Assembly: GCA_023055425.1 (NCBI GenBank)
Contig: JALGPY010000008.1
Location: 7,450,501-7,514,500 of the forward strand
Source: Linanthus parryae
Taxonomy: Eukaryota > Streptophyta > Magnoliopsida > Ericales > Polemoniaceae
DNA length: 64,000 nucleotides
Direction: 5' to 3'
A model generated the notes under the pieces. The model searched no databases and was not told where the DNA came from. It saw nothing but the letters and a program-made list of their open reading frames with translations. Positions 31,586 to 43,186 of this stretch are shown piece after piece. Made by a program: the position numbers and the translations under genes. The first letter of the stretch is position 1, and every line of letters begins with the position of its first letter.

Positions 31586-34500
31586 TTATCTGACAAAGTG
31601 ATAGTCAATCTCTATGTGTTTGGTTCTAGCATGGAATACTGGATTATTTTCTAGATCCAAAGCAGAGAGACTATCACTCCATAGAATTGGAGTTCCACAA
31701 TTTGAAGTGTCAATTCCAAGCTCTTTTAGCAAATAAACTAACCATCTTATCTCAGAAGTTGTGACTGCTAGAGACCTGTATTCTGCTTCAGTGCTTGACC
31801 TAGCCACTGTAGACTGCTTCTTGGATTGCCAAGAAATCAAATTTGTGCCCAGAAAGATGCAGTACCCTGTGGTGGATCTTCTATCAACCTTGCTACCAGC
31901 CCAGTCTGCATCACAAAATCCTCTAAGCTGAAGTGGAGACTGTAGATCACTTCCAGTAAACCTCAATCCACAATGCAAAGAACCTTTGACATATCTCAGT
32001 GTTCTCTTGAGACCTTGTATATCAGCAAGAGAAGGATTATGCAATTTTTAGCACAAAACATTAACAACAAACTGAATATCGAGCTAGTCACTGTCAAATA
32101 CTGCAGACCTCCTACTAAACTTTTGTACAACAACACATCAGTAGAAGCACAAGGAGTAGAATCTTCATATCTCATAGTGGAGGTAGTCACAGTACTTGGT
32201 GTAGGAACATATTTACTTTCAAACAAGCTTGAATTTAGTAACAGTTCTTTGGCATACTTGGATTGATGCAAAATAAGAGATGTATGAGATTCTTGAAGAA
32301 CTTAAATGCCCGGAAAGTATGACAAGTTTCCTAGATCTTTGACAGCAAACATAGTCTTCATTTCTGGAAGAAGATACTGAATGTTGGCATTATCACTTCC
32401 AGTGACTAATATATCATCAACATAAACCAAGAACATAGTCAAATGACTTCCTTTTCTGAGAATAAACAAAGAGGAATCTGCATTACTTACTTTGAACCCC
32501 ATTTGCAATAAAAACCCAGAAAGCTTGTGCTACCAGGCTCTTGAAGCCTGTTTAAACCCATACAAAGACTTTCTCAATCTGCACACAAATTGTGGATGTT
32601 TGGGATCTATAAATCCATATGGCTTATTCATATACACCTCTTCTTGTAAATCACCATGCAGAAAGGCATTTGACACATCCAGTTGTCTTATATTCCAGCC
32701 AGAACTCAAAGCCAAGGTCAACACAATTCTAATGGTGGGATGTTTGGCCACTGGACTGAATGTTTCTGTGTAGTCTAAGCCATACTCTTGGGTAAACCCT
32801 CTAGCCACTAATCTGGCTTTATATCCAGAGATTTAACCATCTGCACTTCTCTTGATTTTGAAAATCCATTTGCTTCCTACAACATTTTTGTGAACTGGTT
32901 TGGGAACTAAATCCCATGTATGTTGTTGAACTAAAGCTTGAAACTCATCAGTCATTGCTTGTTTCCAGTGAGGACAAGCTAGAGCTTGTGTGTAAGTATT
33001 TGGATCATAATCTTTAAAGAGAGTAGACACTAAATAAGCAGTATATCTAGTGTTTGGTTTCAAAGAACCAGTTCTGGATCTGGTCACCATAGAGTGAGTT
33101 GGAGGTTGTAACACTTCAGGAGGAGCAGAAGAGGAATCAGATAGAGATGGAGAATGAGAAGGAAGCACAGGATTGGACACAGATTCACTTGAATTAGGTT
33201 GACAAGCAGGTGACAAAATGGAGTCATTTTGTAATCCAGATGCAGAGAAGGGGTTTGACATGAACACAGAAGGAAAGAGATTGTTGACATTAGGAGAAGA
33301 CAGTGTAGAATGAGTGTTTTCAGAATATGGAAAGATATGTTCATGAAAAGCAACATGTCTAGACACATAAACTTTGTGAGTTTTTAAATCTAGGCATCTA
33401 TAAACTTTTGTGTTAACACAATACCCCAAGAAGATACACGTTGTAGATCTAGGCCGAAGTTTGTTAGAATTATAAGGCCTAAGCCAGGGAAAACACAAAC
33501 AACCAAAGTTTCTAAGCACAGAATAATCAGGGAGACAATGAAACAGACTTTCAAAAGAGGATTTAAAATGCAAAATAGCTTTGGGAAGTCTGTTTATGAG
33601 ATAGTTAGCAGTTGCCACTGCTTCAAAGCCAGAAAGAGTGAGGCAAATGAGCCTGATGAAGTAAGGCAATAGTTGTTTCTACAATGTTCCTATGCCTTCT
33701 CTCAACCCTACCAGCTTGTTCTGATGTATGAGGACAAGTATTTTGATGAATAGTACCTTCATTGTGTAAGTACAGTCCAAATTGATTACTCATAAACTCA
33801 CCACCATTGTCAGTTCTAAATATTTGAACAGTGGCATGAAACTGAGTGTGAACCAGTTTAGTGAAATGGACATAAGAGGCATGTGCCTCAAATTTAGCTT
33901 TGAGAGGGTACAACCAACAATATCTAATGAAATCATCAATTAAAATGAGATAAAATTGAAATTTATTGAAAGATGGTGTAGGATAAGGTCCCCATACATC
34001 TGCATGTACGATGTGAAAAGGATTAAGGGACTTAGTCTCAGAAAAAGAAAAAAGTAGCTTATGACTTTTAGCTACACTACAATGTTCACAAACTGTAGTA
34101 GACTTTTCATGAGAAAAAGACAACATAGAAGCCAACTTATTGTAGACAGCAGAAGATGGATGACCAAGTCTGAGATGCCACAGAGATGATGAAGAACTGT
34201 GATGGAGATGGAGGTGCATTAATGCCAGGTGGACTTACAGGACCTGCACACTCTTCTCTCTCAGCAATGCCACCTCTTACAAAACATTGGTTCTTTGATA
34301 GTGGTGCCAATCAACACATGACAAGTGATCTTAACTCTCTTGATTATCCAAGTCAGTACACTCTTCTCTCTCAGCAGAGCGTGGAGTGTAGGTCTAGGTC
34401 CAAGAACTCCAGCAGTAGAAGGAGCAGAATACCTTGTTGTATCCAATCTATACCAGCATTCAAGAGCAGTGTGCTTTGTTCTTCCACAAATTTGGCATTC

Positions 34501-35408
34501 AAGTTCTCTAGGAGTTCCATTTCCAGATAAATAAGGTCTGTTTTTACCATAACCACTACCATGTGAAGAGCTTTGAGAAGAAGAACCTCCATAATATTGA
34601 CCAAACTGAGAAGAATGACCTCCTCTAGGGTACGATGTTCCTCTGACTCCACCCCCAGGCCTGTATCCACCATAATGTCTACCACCTACTCTGTTGACAA
34701 AGTAATCTTGAAGTGGTTCTTGAACAGTTGCAGGAGATGAATGAGCAGTTGAGACAGACAATTTGGACATAGAATGATGAAGTTCTTCACTAAGAAGAAG
34801 AGAACTGAGTTCTGCAACACTCACAGGAGTAGATATAATTCTAATATTAGAATTGAAATGATCATAATCTTCAGGGAGACCTTTCAAGATGTATAGAATT
34901 AGGTCTTCATCAGACACAACCTCATTGACTTGTAGAGAAGATTGTCTGTTAATTGCTTGATTCTAGCCAAATATGCATCCATAGTCATATCCATTTTCTC
35001 CACAGTACACAACAACATTTTCAATTGATGAATGTGAGACCGAGATAAGGAAGCAAACCGAGACTCAAGAGAAAGCCAAATAGACGAAGCATGAGGTAGA
35101 TGAAGAATAACAGGCAGCACTGAAGCAGAAATTGATGCAATTAGGCAGCTCTTTAGATGCTGATCTACTATTTTCCAACGAGTATACTCAGGACTTGGTG
35201 TAGAATTGGACACAGGAGAAGAATTTGCAGACGAAGGAGGTCGAATTTTACCAGTGACATAGTCAAGCAGATCATTGGCGATGAGAACAGTCTCCATTTG
35301 AGCGCGCCATATGCTGTAATTGGAGCCATCAAGCTTGGTCTGAACGAATGAATTGAGAATGCGAATCAGGAATTTGAGACCTGGAGGCAAATCATCGGAT
35401 GTCGTCAT
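31586..35408 (-). pseudogene. Copia gag-pol polyprotein, broken by frameshifts, stops and a strand-flipped protease segment
   Basis: Starts at MTTSDDLPP (35408). Gag contains LDGSNYSIWRAQMETVL and a zinc knuckle CQICGRTKHTALEC (about 34455-34500). Integrase (about 33620-34219) shows HLRLGH, CEHC, HADVWGP, FRTDNGGEF and VERRHRN. Reverse transcriptase (about 32300-32900) shows [21 protein letters not shown] text, [13 protein letters not shown] and YVDDILV. RNase H (31586-32044) shows FCDADWAGSKVDRRSTTGY and TKHIEIDYHF. Breaks: frameshifts near 34910 and 33660, and stops near 32834, 32530, 32300 and 31588. The protease motif is on the opposite strand. Not functional. Confidence 0.9.
34248..34376 (+). 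other. Inverted protease segment inside the copia element
   Basis: The only aspartic-protease motif of the element (WFFDSGANQHMTSDLNSL) reads on the plus strand, whereas gag on one side and integrase on the other read on the minus strand. The island is bounded by two identical 19-mers in direct orientation (ACACTCTTCTCTCTCAGCA, 34248-34266 and 34358-34376). Part of the protease-integrase linker is missing. Confidence 0.8.
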
Positions 35409-35548
35409 GAGATTGAGAGACGAAACCCTAGGTTCGTGAAATTGGCGAAGAACAGCAAACAAATCGTTGAATCGGCGGTGAGACCTCCACGAAGCTTGAA
35501 CGATGAATAGTCAAAAGAGAGAGCAACGAAGATGATCAGTAATCAAAG

Positions 35549-37522
35549 TGTTGAATATGAATTGAAGTCAAAGGCGGCAAAAGTCAAAGGCGGCTAAGAG
35601 ATTTAGGAAACAAATTGGGGGTCCAACTTTGGCAGTTTTGGGTTGTTTTCTTATTTGTTCTATAGTCATTTTTGGGATGTCTTGGGCACTGAGTCGGTCC
35701 TATATGTCTATATAAGGGACCTAGCTTGTGCCTAAACATTGTGGGTTGTCACTATGGCCTTCGGCCGTAGTTTGGATTGTATTCGTGGTGTTTCTCTCTA
35801 ATAAACATGGATTTTCGGGTCGTGGAGGTAGCAAGCTAATCACTAGTGAACCACGTTATATCGGGTGTTTCTTGTGTTCTTGTTTTCATCATTTCACCGT
35901 TCTCTAAGCTAGGTCCAGATCATAACAAACTGGTATCAGAGCTCTGAAACAGGAGTTCTATTACAACAAACTGGTATCAGAGCCAGGTTCAGCGATTCAG
36001 GGGGAGCTCAAAGCTAGGTTGCGGTGTTCCAAGATCAAGGTGGAGCTATAGGGCTAGGGTTTCACAATCCGTGAAACTCATAGCTAGGGTTTCGCGATCA
36101 AGGTGGAGCACGCATGCGGGGGTTACGGATCTGGTAAAGGACATGCAGAGAAGATGACCGGGGGGATGACCAAGATTGAAAAGTTCACGGAGAGAAACAA
36201 CTTTAGTCTTTGGCAGAACAAGGTACGTGTTTTGTTGAAGTAGCAAGACCTGTGGTTGCCATTGGCGGAAGATTAAGAGGGGGCTTATACAACAACCACC
36301 GCTGAGTTTGAGTCTCAGCAAGAGGGGACGCGACAGAGGGCTGCGCATGGGGTTCAGACAGTCAGAGTTCCGGCACGATATGGCGGCCAAGGGAAGCTAC
36401 AGTGACGTTTGTTCAAACTGTAGAGAAAAGAGACACCAGTGGACGGAGGATGAACTCAGGATCTGCAGGTTTGGCTGCAGGTGGAGGGTACTTCGGAGGA
36501 TGGTCTAGTTCTCTAAGCTCCGTTGGGGGGCATGAAATATGTGCTCTTGACGAGGAGGCGGATTTGGCATGGGGAAGTCTCTGACGAGGGACACGACACG
36601 TGTGGGGTGTGCAAGGGGGTGCGTATGATGCGCGCAAGGGGGCGATTTTGCAGGAATTCGGTGGGAATTGGAGCAATTTCGCAAAACGTTGCAGGAATTC
36701 AGCGGGAATTGGAGCAACGTGCTGGGGGGTTTGTTGTAGGGACTCGGTGGGAGTCGGAACAACAAACAAACTTGTTGTAGGAACTCGGGGGGAGTTGGAA
36801 CAACAAGAAGGGGGTTTGTTGTAGGGACTCGGTGGGAGTCGGAACAACAAACGATTTTGTTGTAGGAACTCAGTGGGAGTTGGAACAACAAACAGGGGAT
36901 TCGATTGCGGGAACTCGGCCGTAGTTGGAGCGTCGATAGGGTTCGATTGCAGGAACTAGACGGGGGTTGGAGCATCGCTGGGGGCACTTGTTGTAGGATC
37001 TCAGCGAAGATGGAACAACTTGTGAATTTGGGGTTATTGGAGAGAAGCATCGGTTCAGGTTCGGGTTGCTCGGATGATTCAAGTCAAGGTGGAGATTTGT
37101 TGAATATGACTTGAAGTCAAAGGCGGCAAAAGTCAAAGGCGGCTAAGAGATTTATGAAACAAATTGGGGGTCCAACTTTGGCAGTTTTTGGGTTGTTTCC
37201 TTATTTGTTCTATAGTCGTTTTTTGGATGTATTGGGCACTAAGTCGGTCCTATATGTCTATATAAGGGACCTAGCTTGTGCCTAAACATTGTGGGTTGTC
37301 ACTATGGCCTTTGGTCATAGTGTGGATTGTATTCGTGGTGTTTCTCTCTAATAAACATGGATTTTCGGGTCGTGGAGGTAGCTAGCTAATCACACTAGTG
37401 AACCACGTTATATCGGGTGTTTCTTGTGTTCTTGTTTTCATCAATTCACCGTTCTCTAAGCTAGGTCCAGATCATAACAAACTGGTATCAGAGCTCGTTT
37501 CCGCAGGGGGTTTGTCATAACA
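35549..37522 (+). mobile_element. Nested non-autonomous LTR retrotransposon, TSD CAAAG
   Basis: LTRs are 35549-35968 (about 420 bp) and 37098-37522 (about 425 bp). Both start TGTTGAATATGA, end ACAACA or ATAACA, and are close to identical over most of their length. The duplication CAAAG lies at 35544-35548 and 37523-37527. A primer site CTGGTATCAGAGCC follows the left LTR. A second TGGTATCAGAGC lies within each LTR near its end. The LTR has a TATATAA box near 35709. The interior (about 1130 bp) holds a short gag-like start (KIEKFTERNNFSLWQNKVRV, about 36168-36230) followed by stops, then a minisatellite. No pol. It inserted into the untranslated leader of the copia element in the opposite orientation. 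Confidence 0.88.
36640..37020. repeat. Minisatellite in the interior of the nested LTR element
   Basis: About eight units of 40-60 bp are built on TGTAGGAACTCGGTGGGAGT then TGGAACAACAAA. The right part drifts to TTGCGGGAACTCGGCCGTAG and GATTGCAGGAACTAGACGGG. The array occupies a third of the element's interior and extends to about 75 bp before the right LTR. Confidence 0.8.
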
Positions 37523-38251
37523 CAAAGACTAGTGACGAGCTTCATGGCTCTGATACCATGATGAGATTCAGAAATGAAGAAGAGAAAGAGAGAGAAGAGG
37601 GAAAGTTCTAATTGATGAAGATGAACAGTTTGTTACAGAGGTATATATCATACCTAATTCTTAAACAAGATTAACAAACTAATTCGTTACTTAGTTCTAC
37701 TTATTACAAAAGAACCCCCTGAACTCCAGGAAACTACACTTCTCTAACAGATTTCATGTGCCAGGCAATCTATGATATTTTGTCTATTCTTCTACTCTTT
37801 ATACTCTTTTAGGACGTAGCTCAAAGCCTTCTACTATGAGGCCATACTTTAAGGTACCTAATTCAACCTCCATCAGTACCATCTCAACTTCACCACCATC
37901 TCCATCATTGTAAAACTCTCCCACATCAACTACCATCCACTTCTTGCTTCTCTTCCTCGGAACTTGTCCCTATTTTGCACCATCCATTGCTTTGCCCGTC
38001 TGCAAATAAACAATGTTCATCTCATGTTCAACTTTTTCTCTTCCTTCTCCCGTAAAGCTTACTGATGCCTTTATTGGCGTTGATTCAAACCGCAGCTACG
38101 TGGTGTCAGTCTGTACACAAAGTACGCTGCATAAGTGGTATTTGGGGACAGCAGGGAAGTGTCAACTTTGCCTCTTATTTCGAGCCAGCATACATCGATT
38201 AGATGGGCAACCTTTGAGAATCTGCCATTATACAAATTTGATTGCCCATTA

Positions 38252-39212
38252 GGGCATGGTCACCCGTTGGGGCACCGGGGCAGAAGGCAAGGGGTTCTGG
38301 GGCTCTGGGGCAAGACACTGTTCACTACTTTTTAAAGTCTGTTTTCACCCGTCTGGGGCAGGGGGAGAGGCAAGACACTGTTCACTGCTTTAAAAAAGTT
38401 GTAAAATACTATATTTTGTATCTTAATAATCATTTAGTTTATTTTTTAAATAATAATAACACTTTTAGTTAATAGAAGTGAAATGTTATTGTAAATTTAT
38501 CTCTATATATATTTTTTACTGAGGAAAGTTTATTTCAATACAAAATTATAGTACACAACACAATTTATAGTAAATATAAATTTATCATGGAACATTTTTA
38601 AACTATAATTACCCAAACAGTTTTTAAAACAGTTGTGTTTAAATGATCAAATCAGTTTTTTCAAACAGTTTTTGTGTAACATATTTTTCAAAACTATGTT
38701 ATTTTCAATAGGTTTTCTAAAACTAGTTTTTTCATAACAGTTTTTCAAAACAGCTTTTTTCAAAACTGTTTTTTCCAAAACAGTTTTTTCCTAATTGTTT
38801 TTAAAACAGTATTTTTCACAACAGTTATGTCGAAAAAGTTTTTTGCAAAACTGTTTTTCAAAACAGTTATTTTTCAAGTAAAGTTTTTCAAAACTGTGTT
38901 TTTTCTTTCAAATCATTTTTTTCAAAACTGTTTTTTGAAAACAGTTTTTGCAAAACTAAAAACAATTTTTTAAAGCAGTTTTTTTGGAAAGATTTCACAA
39001 TTAGTATTTCTGAATGAAGAAGTGGGTGGAATACCTATGTGGCAAAAGGGCTAGAAGGCAAGGCAAGGGGCTAGAATTGCCCAACCTCTTGTCTTGGGGC
39101 AATTCTAGCCTTGGCAAGATGTTGTGGGTGGAGAGGTGAATAGTGGAAAATAAGGGGTTGGGAGGGCTAGGGTGAGGTGGTGCCAAGGCTAAAAGCCCTG
39201 GTGGACATGCCC
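38252..39212. mobile_element. PIF/Harbinger-like non-autonomous element, TSD TTA
   Basis: TTA lies at 38249-38251 and 39213-39215. The ends GGGCATGGTCACC and GGTGGACATGCCC are inverted with one mismatch and one indel. GC-rich subterminal regions (repeated GGGGC and GGCAAG words) flank an AT-rich core with the palindrome array at 38590-38995. Three-base TWA duplications point to PIF/Harbinger. It lies 28 bp upstream of exon 3 of the PP2-B pseudogene, inside intron 2, probably over the branch point. Confidence 0.7.
38590..38995. repeat. Array of short palindromes (AAAACAGTTTT / CAAAACTGTTTT)
   Basis: More than twenty copies of the motif AAAACNGTTTT, or one-base variants, occur in about 400 bp at irregular 12-25 nt spacing, in both senses because the motif is self-complementary. 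Examples near 38640, 38740, 38770, 38855, 38925 and 38940. No coding capacity. Confidence 0.85.
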
Positions 39213-40433
39213 TTAGTAACTAACAAAAGAGGGAAGAAACTAAAAAGACTGTGCAGTAACTGAGACGGACATGAATGAATGTCCCAAGTTCTTCTTGACA
39301 CGGTAGATGGCGGAGCCCGGAATTAGGAACAGACAGGGCAAAATTCAATATAAATTCAACTTCAGTGACACTAGTGCAAGAGTTCGGAATCAGCTGGGAC
39401 ATATCACATACGTGTAGTTAATAAAAAGAGCACCACTATCAAAATATTTAAAATTAGATGGGGTGAAAGAGTCCATCACTCATAGTGCAGAGAGTGTAAG
39501 CGTCTTTTACCCTACTCATTAGGGCTAGTATCATCTAACACGGAGAATTTTGATAGTTAACAGAGTCACAGTGCATTGAATACAATAAATAGGCTATTGG
39601 TTTAACACGGAGAATTGAAGTTCTGTGAAGTCGATTTTTTTGACCTTGTTTGGGTTTATTAGTTTTTTTGTGCAGCTGAGATGGAGATGGAGATGGAGAT
39701 AGGGAAGAGGACGGTGGCAAAGGCGAATAAGTGGTTGTTGTAGTTGTAGAGTGAGTTCCGTCTCGCGGCGGTGCTGGGACGAGCAACACGCTTTGATGAA
39801 AGTGAATAAGTTGGGATGAAACAATGGTAGTGAGGGCAGTTTAGGTATATGTTTACTATTTTGAAGACTAGTTTAGTAAAATGAAGTAGAATCTAGTACT
39901 AGCACTAGTGGTGTTTTCATATTTTTTCGGGAAATAATGCCCCCATCATTAGTTTGATCTTTAAAGATAATCAAGTAATTTGGTTTTTATTGGATACCCA
40001 TTATTACCCGGTCCATCTATATCCAGACCAAGTAAACCCATTAACAATTTGACTTATTTGGGTTTCATCTATTAAAGTCCAAATTACATAAAAGTCCAAC
40101 GCAAATCCGGCCAGGTCTATAAGTAGCCAACTCCCTTGCTATCGGTTTCAATGTATTAGTAGTATGATTCTGGCTTCAGGTCTCAAATGCTATTGGTCAT
40201 TTTCTGTCCGTCTTGTGTCTCAATCAAACCTTTTAGTTTTGGCCATCCTCTGTATGTGATCTTGTTCGATAATCAAATTTAGTAACACCTTTACTGAAAC
40301 TTTGATAAAATCCGATGGGTTTACGATTAAGGATAATACAAAGGACAATGGATCAAACTGAAGTCGTTTTAAGTTTGGACTACACTATATGTGTCTGGCA
40401 GTCTAGGGACGAAGTTTATTCTACTAATTGCTA

Positions 40434-40668
40434 CACTCTCCGTCCCACCAGGTTGGTGAATAAGTTAATCGGGTATTATTTGGGCCTAGCTATTTGGTTG
40501 GTCAAACAAAGCTATAATATGATAATTTTTGCATGGTCTTGTATAGTAAACTAGCCTCTACAAGACCATGCAAAAATTATCAAATTCTTGCTCTGTTTAA
40601 CTAACCAAATCGCTAGGCCCAAATAATACCCGATTAATTTAGTCACCAATCTGGTGGGACGGAGGGAG
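40434..40668. mobile_element. Stowaway MITE (variant), TA target
   Basis: TA precedes (40432-40433) and follows (40669-40670). The ends CACTCTCCGTCCCACCAG and CTGGTGGGACGGAGGGAG are inverted. Longer inner arms (GGGTATTATTTGGGCCTAGC and its inverse) make the whole 235 bp nearly one hairpin. It lies in intron 2 of the PP2-B pseudogene. Confidence 0.85.
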
Positions 40669-40728
40669 TATCTAGCAAAGCCAGAGAGAGAGAGTACGAC
40701 AGACAAACCTTGATTGAGACATACTGTA

Positions 40729-40975
40729 CCACTCTGTCCCAGCTCTTTTTCCCAATTTAATTTTTATCACTATTCATTTGGTCACTTTAACGCGATAATT
40801 TAGATAGCAAAATGATACAATTTTTTGATAATTTTTTCATGGCATTGTAGAGTAAAGGTTGCTCTATAACACGGTGAAAAAATTATCAAAAAATCACATC
40901 GTTTTGCTATCCAAATCACCCGGTCAAATACGAGTCAAAAAGTCAGAATGGGAAGAAAGAGCTGGGACGGAGTGG
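40729..40975. mobile_element. Stowaway MITE inside exon 2 of the PP2-B pseudogene
   Basis: The flanking TA is at 40727-40728 and 40976-40977. The ends CCACTCTGTCCCAGCTC and GAGCTGGGACGGAGTGG are inverted with one mismatch. Long inner arms (GATAATTTTTTCATGGCATTG and its partner) form a hairpin. Sister copies: 47839-48096 and 56972-57218, and fragments at about 291-440, 15370-15600, 25160-25382 and 58585-58735. Confidence 0.9.
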
Positions 40976-43186
40976 TAGAAGACCATCTCCGATGACGCCG
41001 AGTCTCTCCCCAGCTGATTGCAAGCTCAGGAGCTCCTAGCATGTAACACTTTTTCCCATTTCCTTTGTCCAAAGCAAAGCTCTGATACTTAATACAATCA
41101 CACTAGACTTATCTGAAGCAACAAAAAGGCCAAGAACCCAATCAAATTAAAAACTCGAGACAAGTGCAACTTGTTTGCTGTGGATGTGAATGTACAAAAT
41201 GACAGTCAGTACCTCATGACTAATATTATAAAGCAATACATCTGTACGACGATGGATAGTTAGATAATAAAGTTTGGTAACATTGTGGGATGTTCTCACT
41301 CAAAAGGCAAATTCTTTGACAATGTTTTCTTCCTCTCGAGCAAGCAACTGCGTGCAGAATTTATTTCACATGTTGAACAGGGTTATTCAGGTGTTCTATT
41401 CTCTAGTAATTTTCAAGGAATAGGTTACGAGAGAACTTGATCTTGAGGAACTCTTAGTAGAGCATCAGATGCATGAAACAAAGCAACTTTGTCTGTTGAG
41501 AGACTTCCGAAATGCTTATAATCACGCCTAACTAGAAGACATGGTTAGTTAAATTTTTTTTGTTCTTTTAAGGCTTTTGCAACTGTCATTCGGTATGTGC
41601 TAGCTCATTCTGTATATCCTGTGTATGTGATTATGGGATGGCATAACTACCCCTGAGCCATCTTAACACTAGTCAGAACCCTATGAATGTGCAGTAGCAT
41701 AATCCGGATCATACTAGCAAGAAAAGAAAAGAAAAAAGGCGATTGTACCATCGATGTGTTGGTCTCAACAGGAGAGGGCCGTGGGAGGGTAGGATTAGAT
41801 GTATATTGCAGATAACATCTGGTCCTTCAGAACATGTAATCAGCACCAGAAAAGCGTTTGTTAGTGTTTACTTCATGTTCCCCACAGAAAAGGCCTCAAG
41901 TCTCAGCTTTTGCAGCATTTGCCCATCCAAAGAAGAAAGAAACACAGAATCACCTCTTTCTAGACTGCAACCAAGGAACAACAAACCAATTCCACCTCCC
42001 AAATCTCTATCACATCCAAGTATCCAACCCATGAGTTAAGAACTTTTTCACTTGAAACATTCTATCCCAATGAATGTTCTAATACAGGGTTTTCCGATAT
42101 TGTGATTCAGAAATGGCTGAAAATGCCTTAGGAAACCAGGTCTTAAACATGTTAAAATAATAGTAGTATTGTTTGGATTTTTTACTCTGAAGCTATCTGC
42201 ATTATTGAACTTGTGACACTTAACCTACTGCATTATCAATTTACCATGAAAACCAGCTGCGTTATTCAAATTTGTGACACCTAACCTAGTGCATTACCAA
42301 TAGCATTACCAAGGATCGTCGATCGAGGATGATGTGAGAGTCAGCGAGGAGGAAGAAGAGCTGTTTCAAAGCGTCGAACGGCAACGGCCACGCCGATCTT
42401 GCAATGATCTGGCTGTAATCCGCCGGTAGGAATCTCTCCCACACCGAGTCCCAACCGGCGATGGATCGGAATCTGGTCGAGATCGCCGACGATCGGCACA
42501 CATCCCGCGGCGGCGTCTTGGAGAGGATCTTTCGACGATCGACACACATCCCCCGGCGACGTCTTAGAGAGGATCAAAGATAAGCAGTCGTCCGGCAACG
42601 ATTACATAATTCAGATAGTAGTGCTAATCTTCTTCTTCACCCAAAAGTTGATTGATTTGTTGTTTGCTGATGATTATTGCTAGTACTAGTTAATGGTACC
42701 CTAATGGCGCAATTATCTGCTATCACGTGACTGATTCTTTTCAAGCCGACGTTATTTTTTTTTTGACACAAAGACGCTTCCGCATCTTTTAGTTTGGAAA
42801 ATCTCCAAAATGAAACTTTCACCCATTCAGTGTGCCGAATGGGTGAAGTCCATGACCTTTGATTCCGGGTTAGGGGAATCAGCGACGGAGAGGTTTGCAC
42901 CGTGTCGGCAGCCCTACTGACACCACGACCTCTCATTGATATGAAAAGATAGAAGGAACAAAGACGAGTACACAACCTATATATATATGCCCGTTTACTG
43001 ACTACGCAACCAACCTTAAACACTAGTACTATGTAAGAAGCAGATACAAAAGTTCAATTTATTTCTACTGAGCAGCAAAAACACAAAGATTCAACCCATA
43101 TGAAGAACGCAAACTATATTTTTATTGCTTCCAGAGAAAAGAAAAAATGTTAACGATGCCCTCAACACTTAACCACAATAGGGAAC

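Larger units (their letters stand above)
31245..37749 (-). mobile_element. Ty1/copia LTR retrotransposon, degenerate, TSD GATTT, hosting a nested element
   Basis: In minus orientation the 5' LTR is 37559-37749 (191 bp) and the 3' LTR is 31245-31436 (192 bp). LTRs run TGTTAGAGAAG to TCTCATCA. The duplication GATTT lies at 31240-31244 and 37750-37754. The primer site TGGTATCAGAGCC (minus, 37546-37558) adjoins the 5' LTR, and a purine tract (TTTGAAGGGGGC) precedes the 3' LTR. Subtracting the nested element (35549-37522) leaves about 4.5 kb, normal for copia. The order gag, protease, integrase, reverse transcriptase, RNase H is that of Ty1/copia. It inserted about 45 bp beyond the stop codon of the PP2-B pseudogene. 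Confidence 0.93.
37799..42607 (-). pseudogene. F-box/PP2-B pseudogene, interrupted by Stowaway and Harbinger-like insertions
   Basis: Exon 1 is about 42310-42607. The start ATG is followed at once by TAA. The F-box text SLPDDCLSLILSK...DVCRSS is then shifted by a 46-bp tandem duplication (42517-42608 region). Exon 2 is 40709-41081 (SFALDKGNGKKCYMLGAPEL, AISWG) and contains a 247-bp Stowaway at 40729-40975. Exon 3 is 37799-38221 (FSKVAHLIDVCWLEIRGKVD, later EFYNDGDGGEVEMVLMEVEL) with a one-base deletion near 38085 and a TAG near 37970. Splice sites match those of the intact neighbour at 43187-45830, its tandem relative in the same orientation. Not functional. Confidence 0.88.

Noticed and set aside
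35157..35351. Plus-strand frame inside copia gag
   Set aside because: Antisense to the gag coding sequence.
36413..37136. Minus-strand open frames of up to 181 codons with repeated Cys/Ser/Pro units
   Set aside because: They are the antisense reading of the minisatellite in the nested LTR element. The repeat period explains the lack of stops.
41743..42039. 98-codon open frame left of the PP2-B pseudogene exon 1
   Set aside because: No family features and it lies in intron 1 of the pseudogene.
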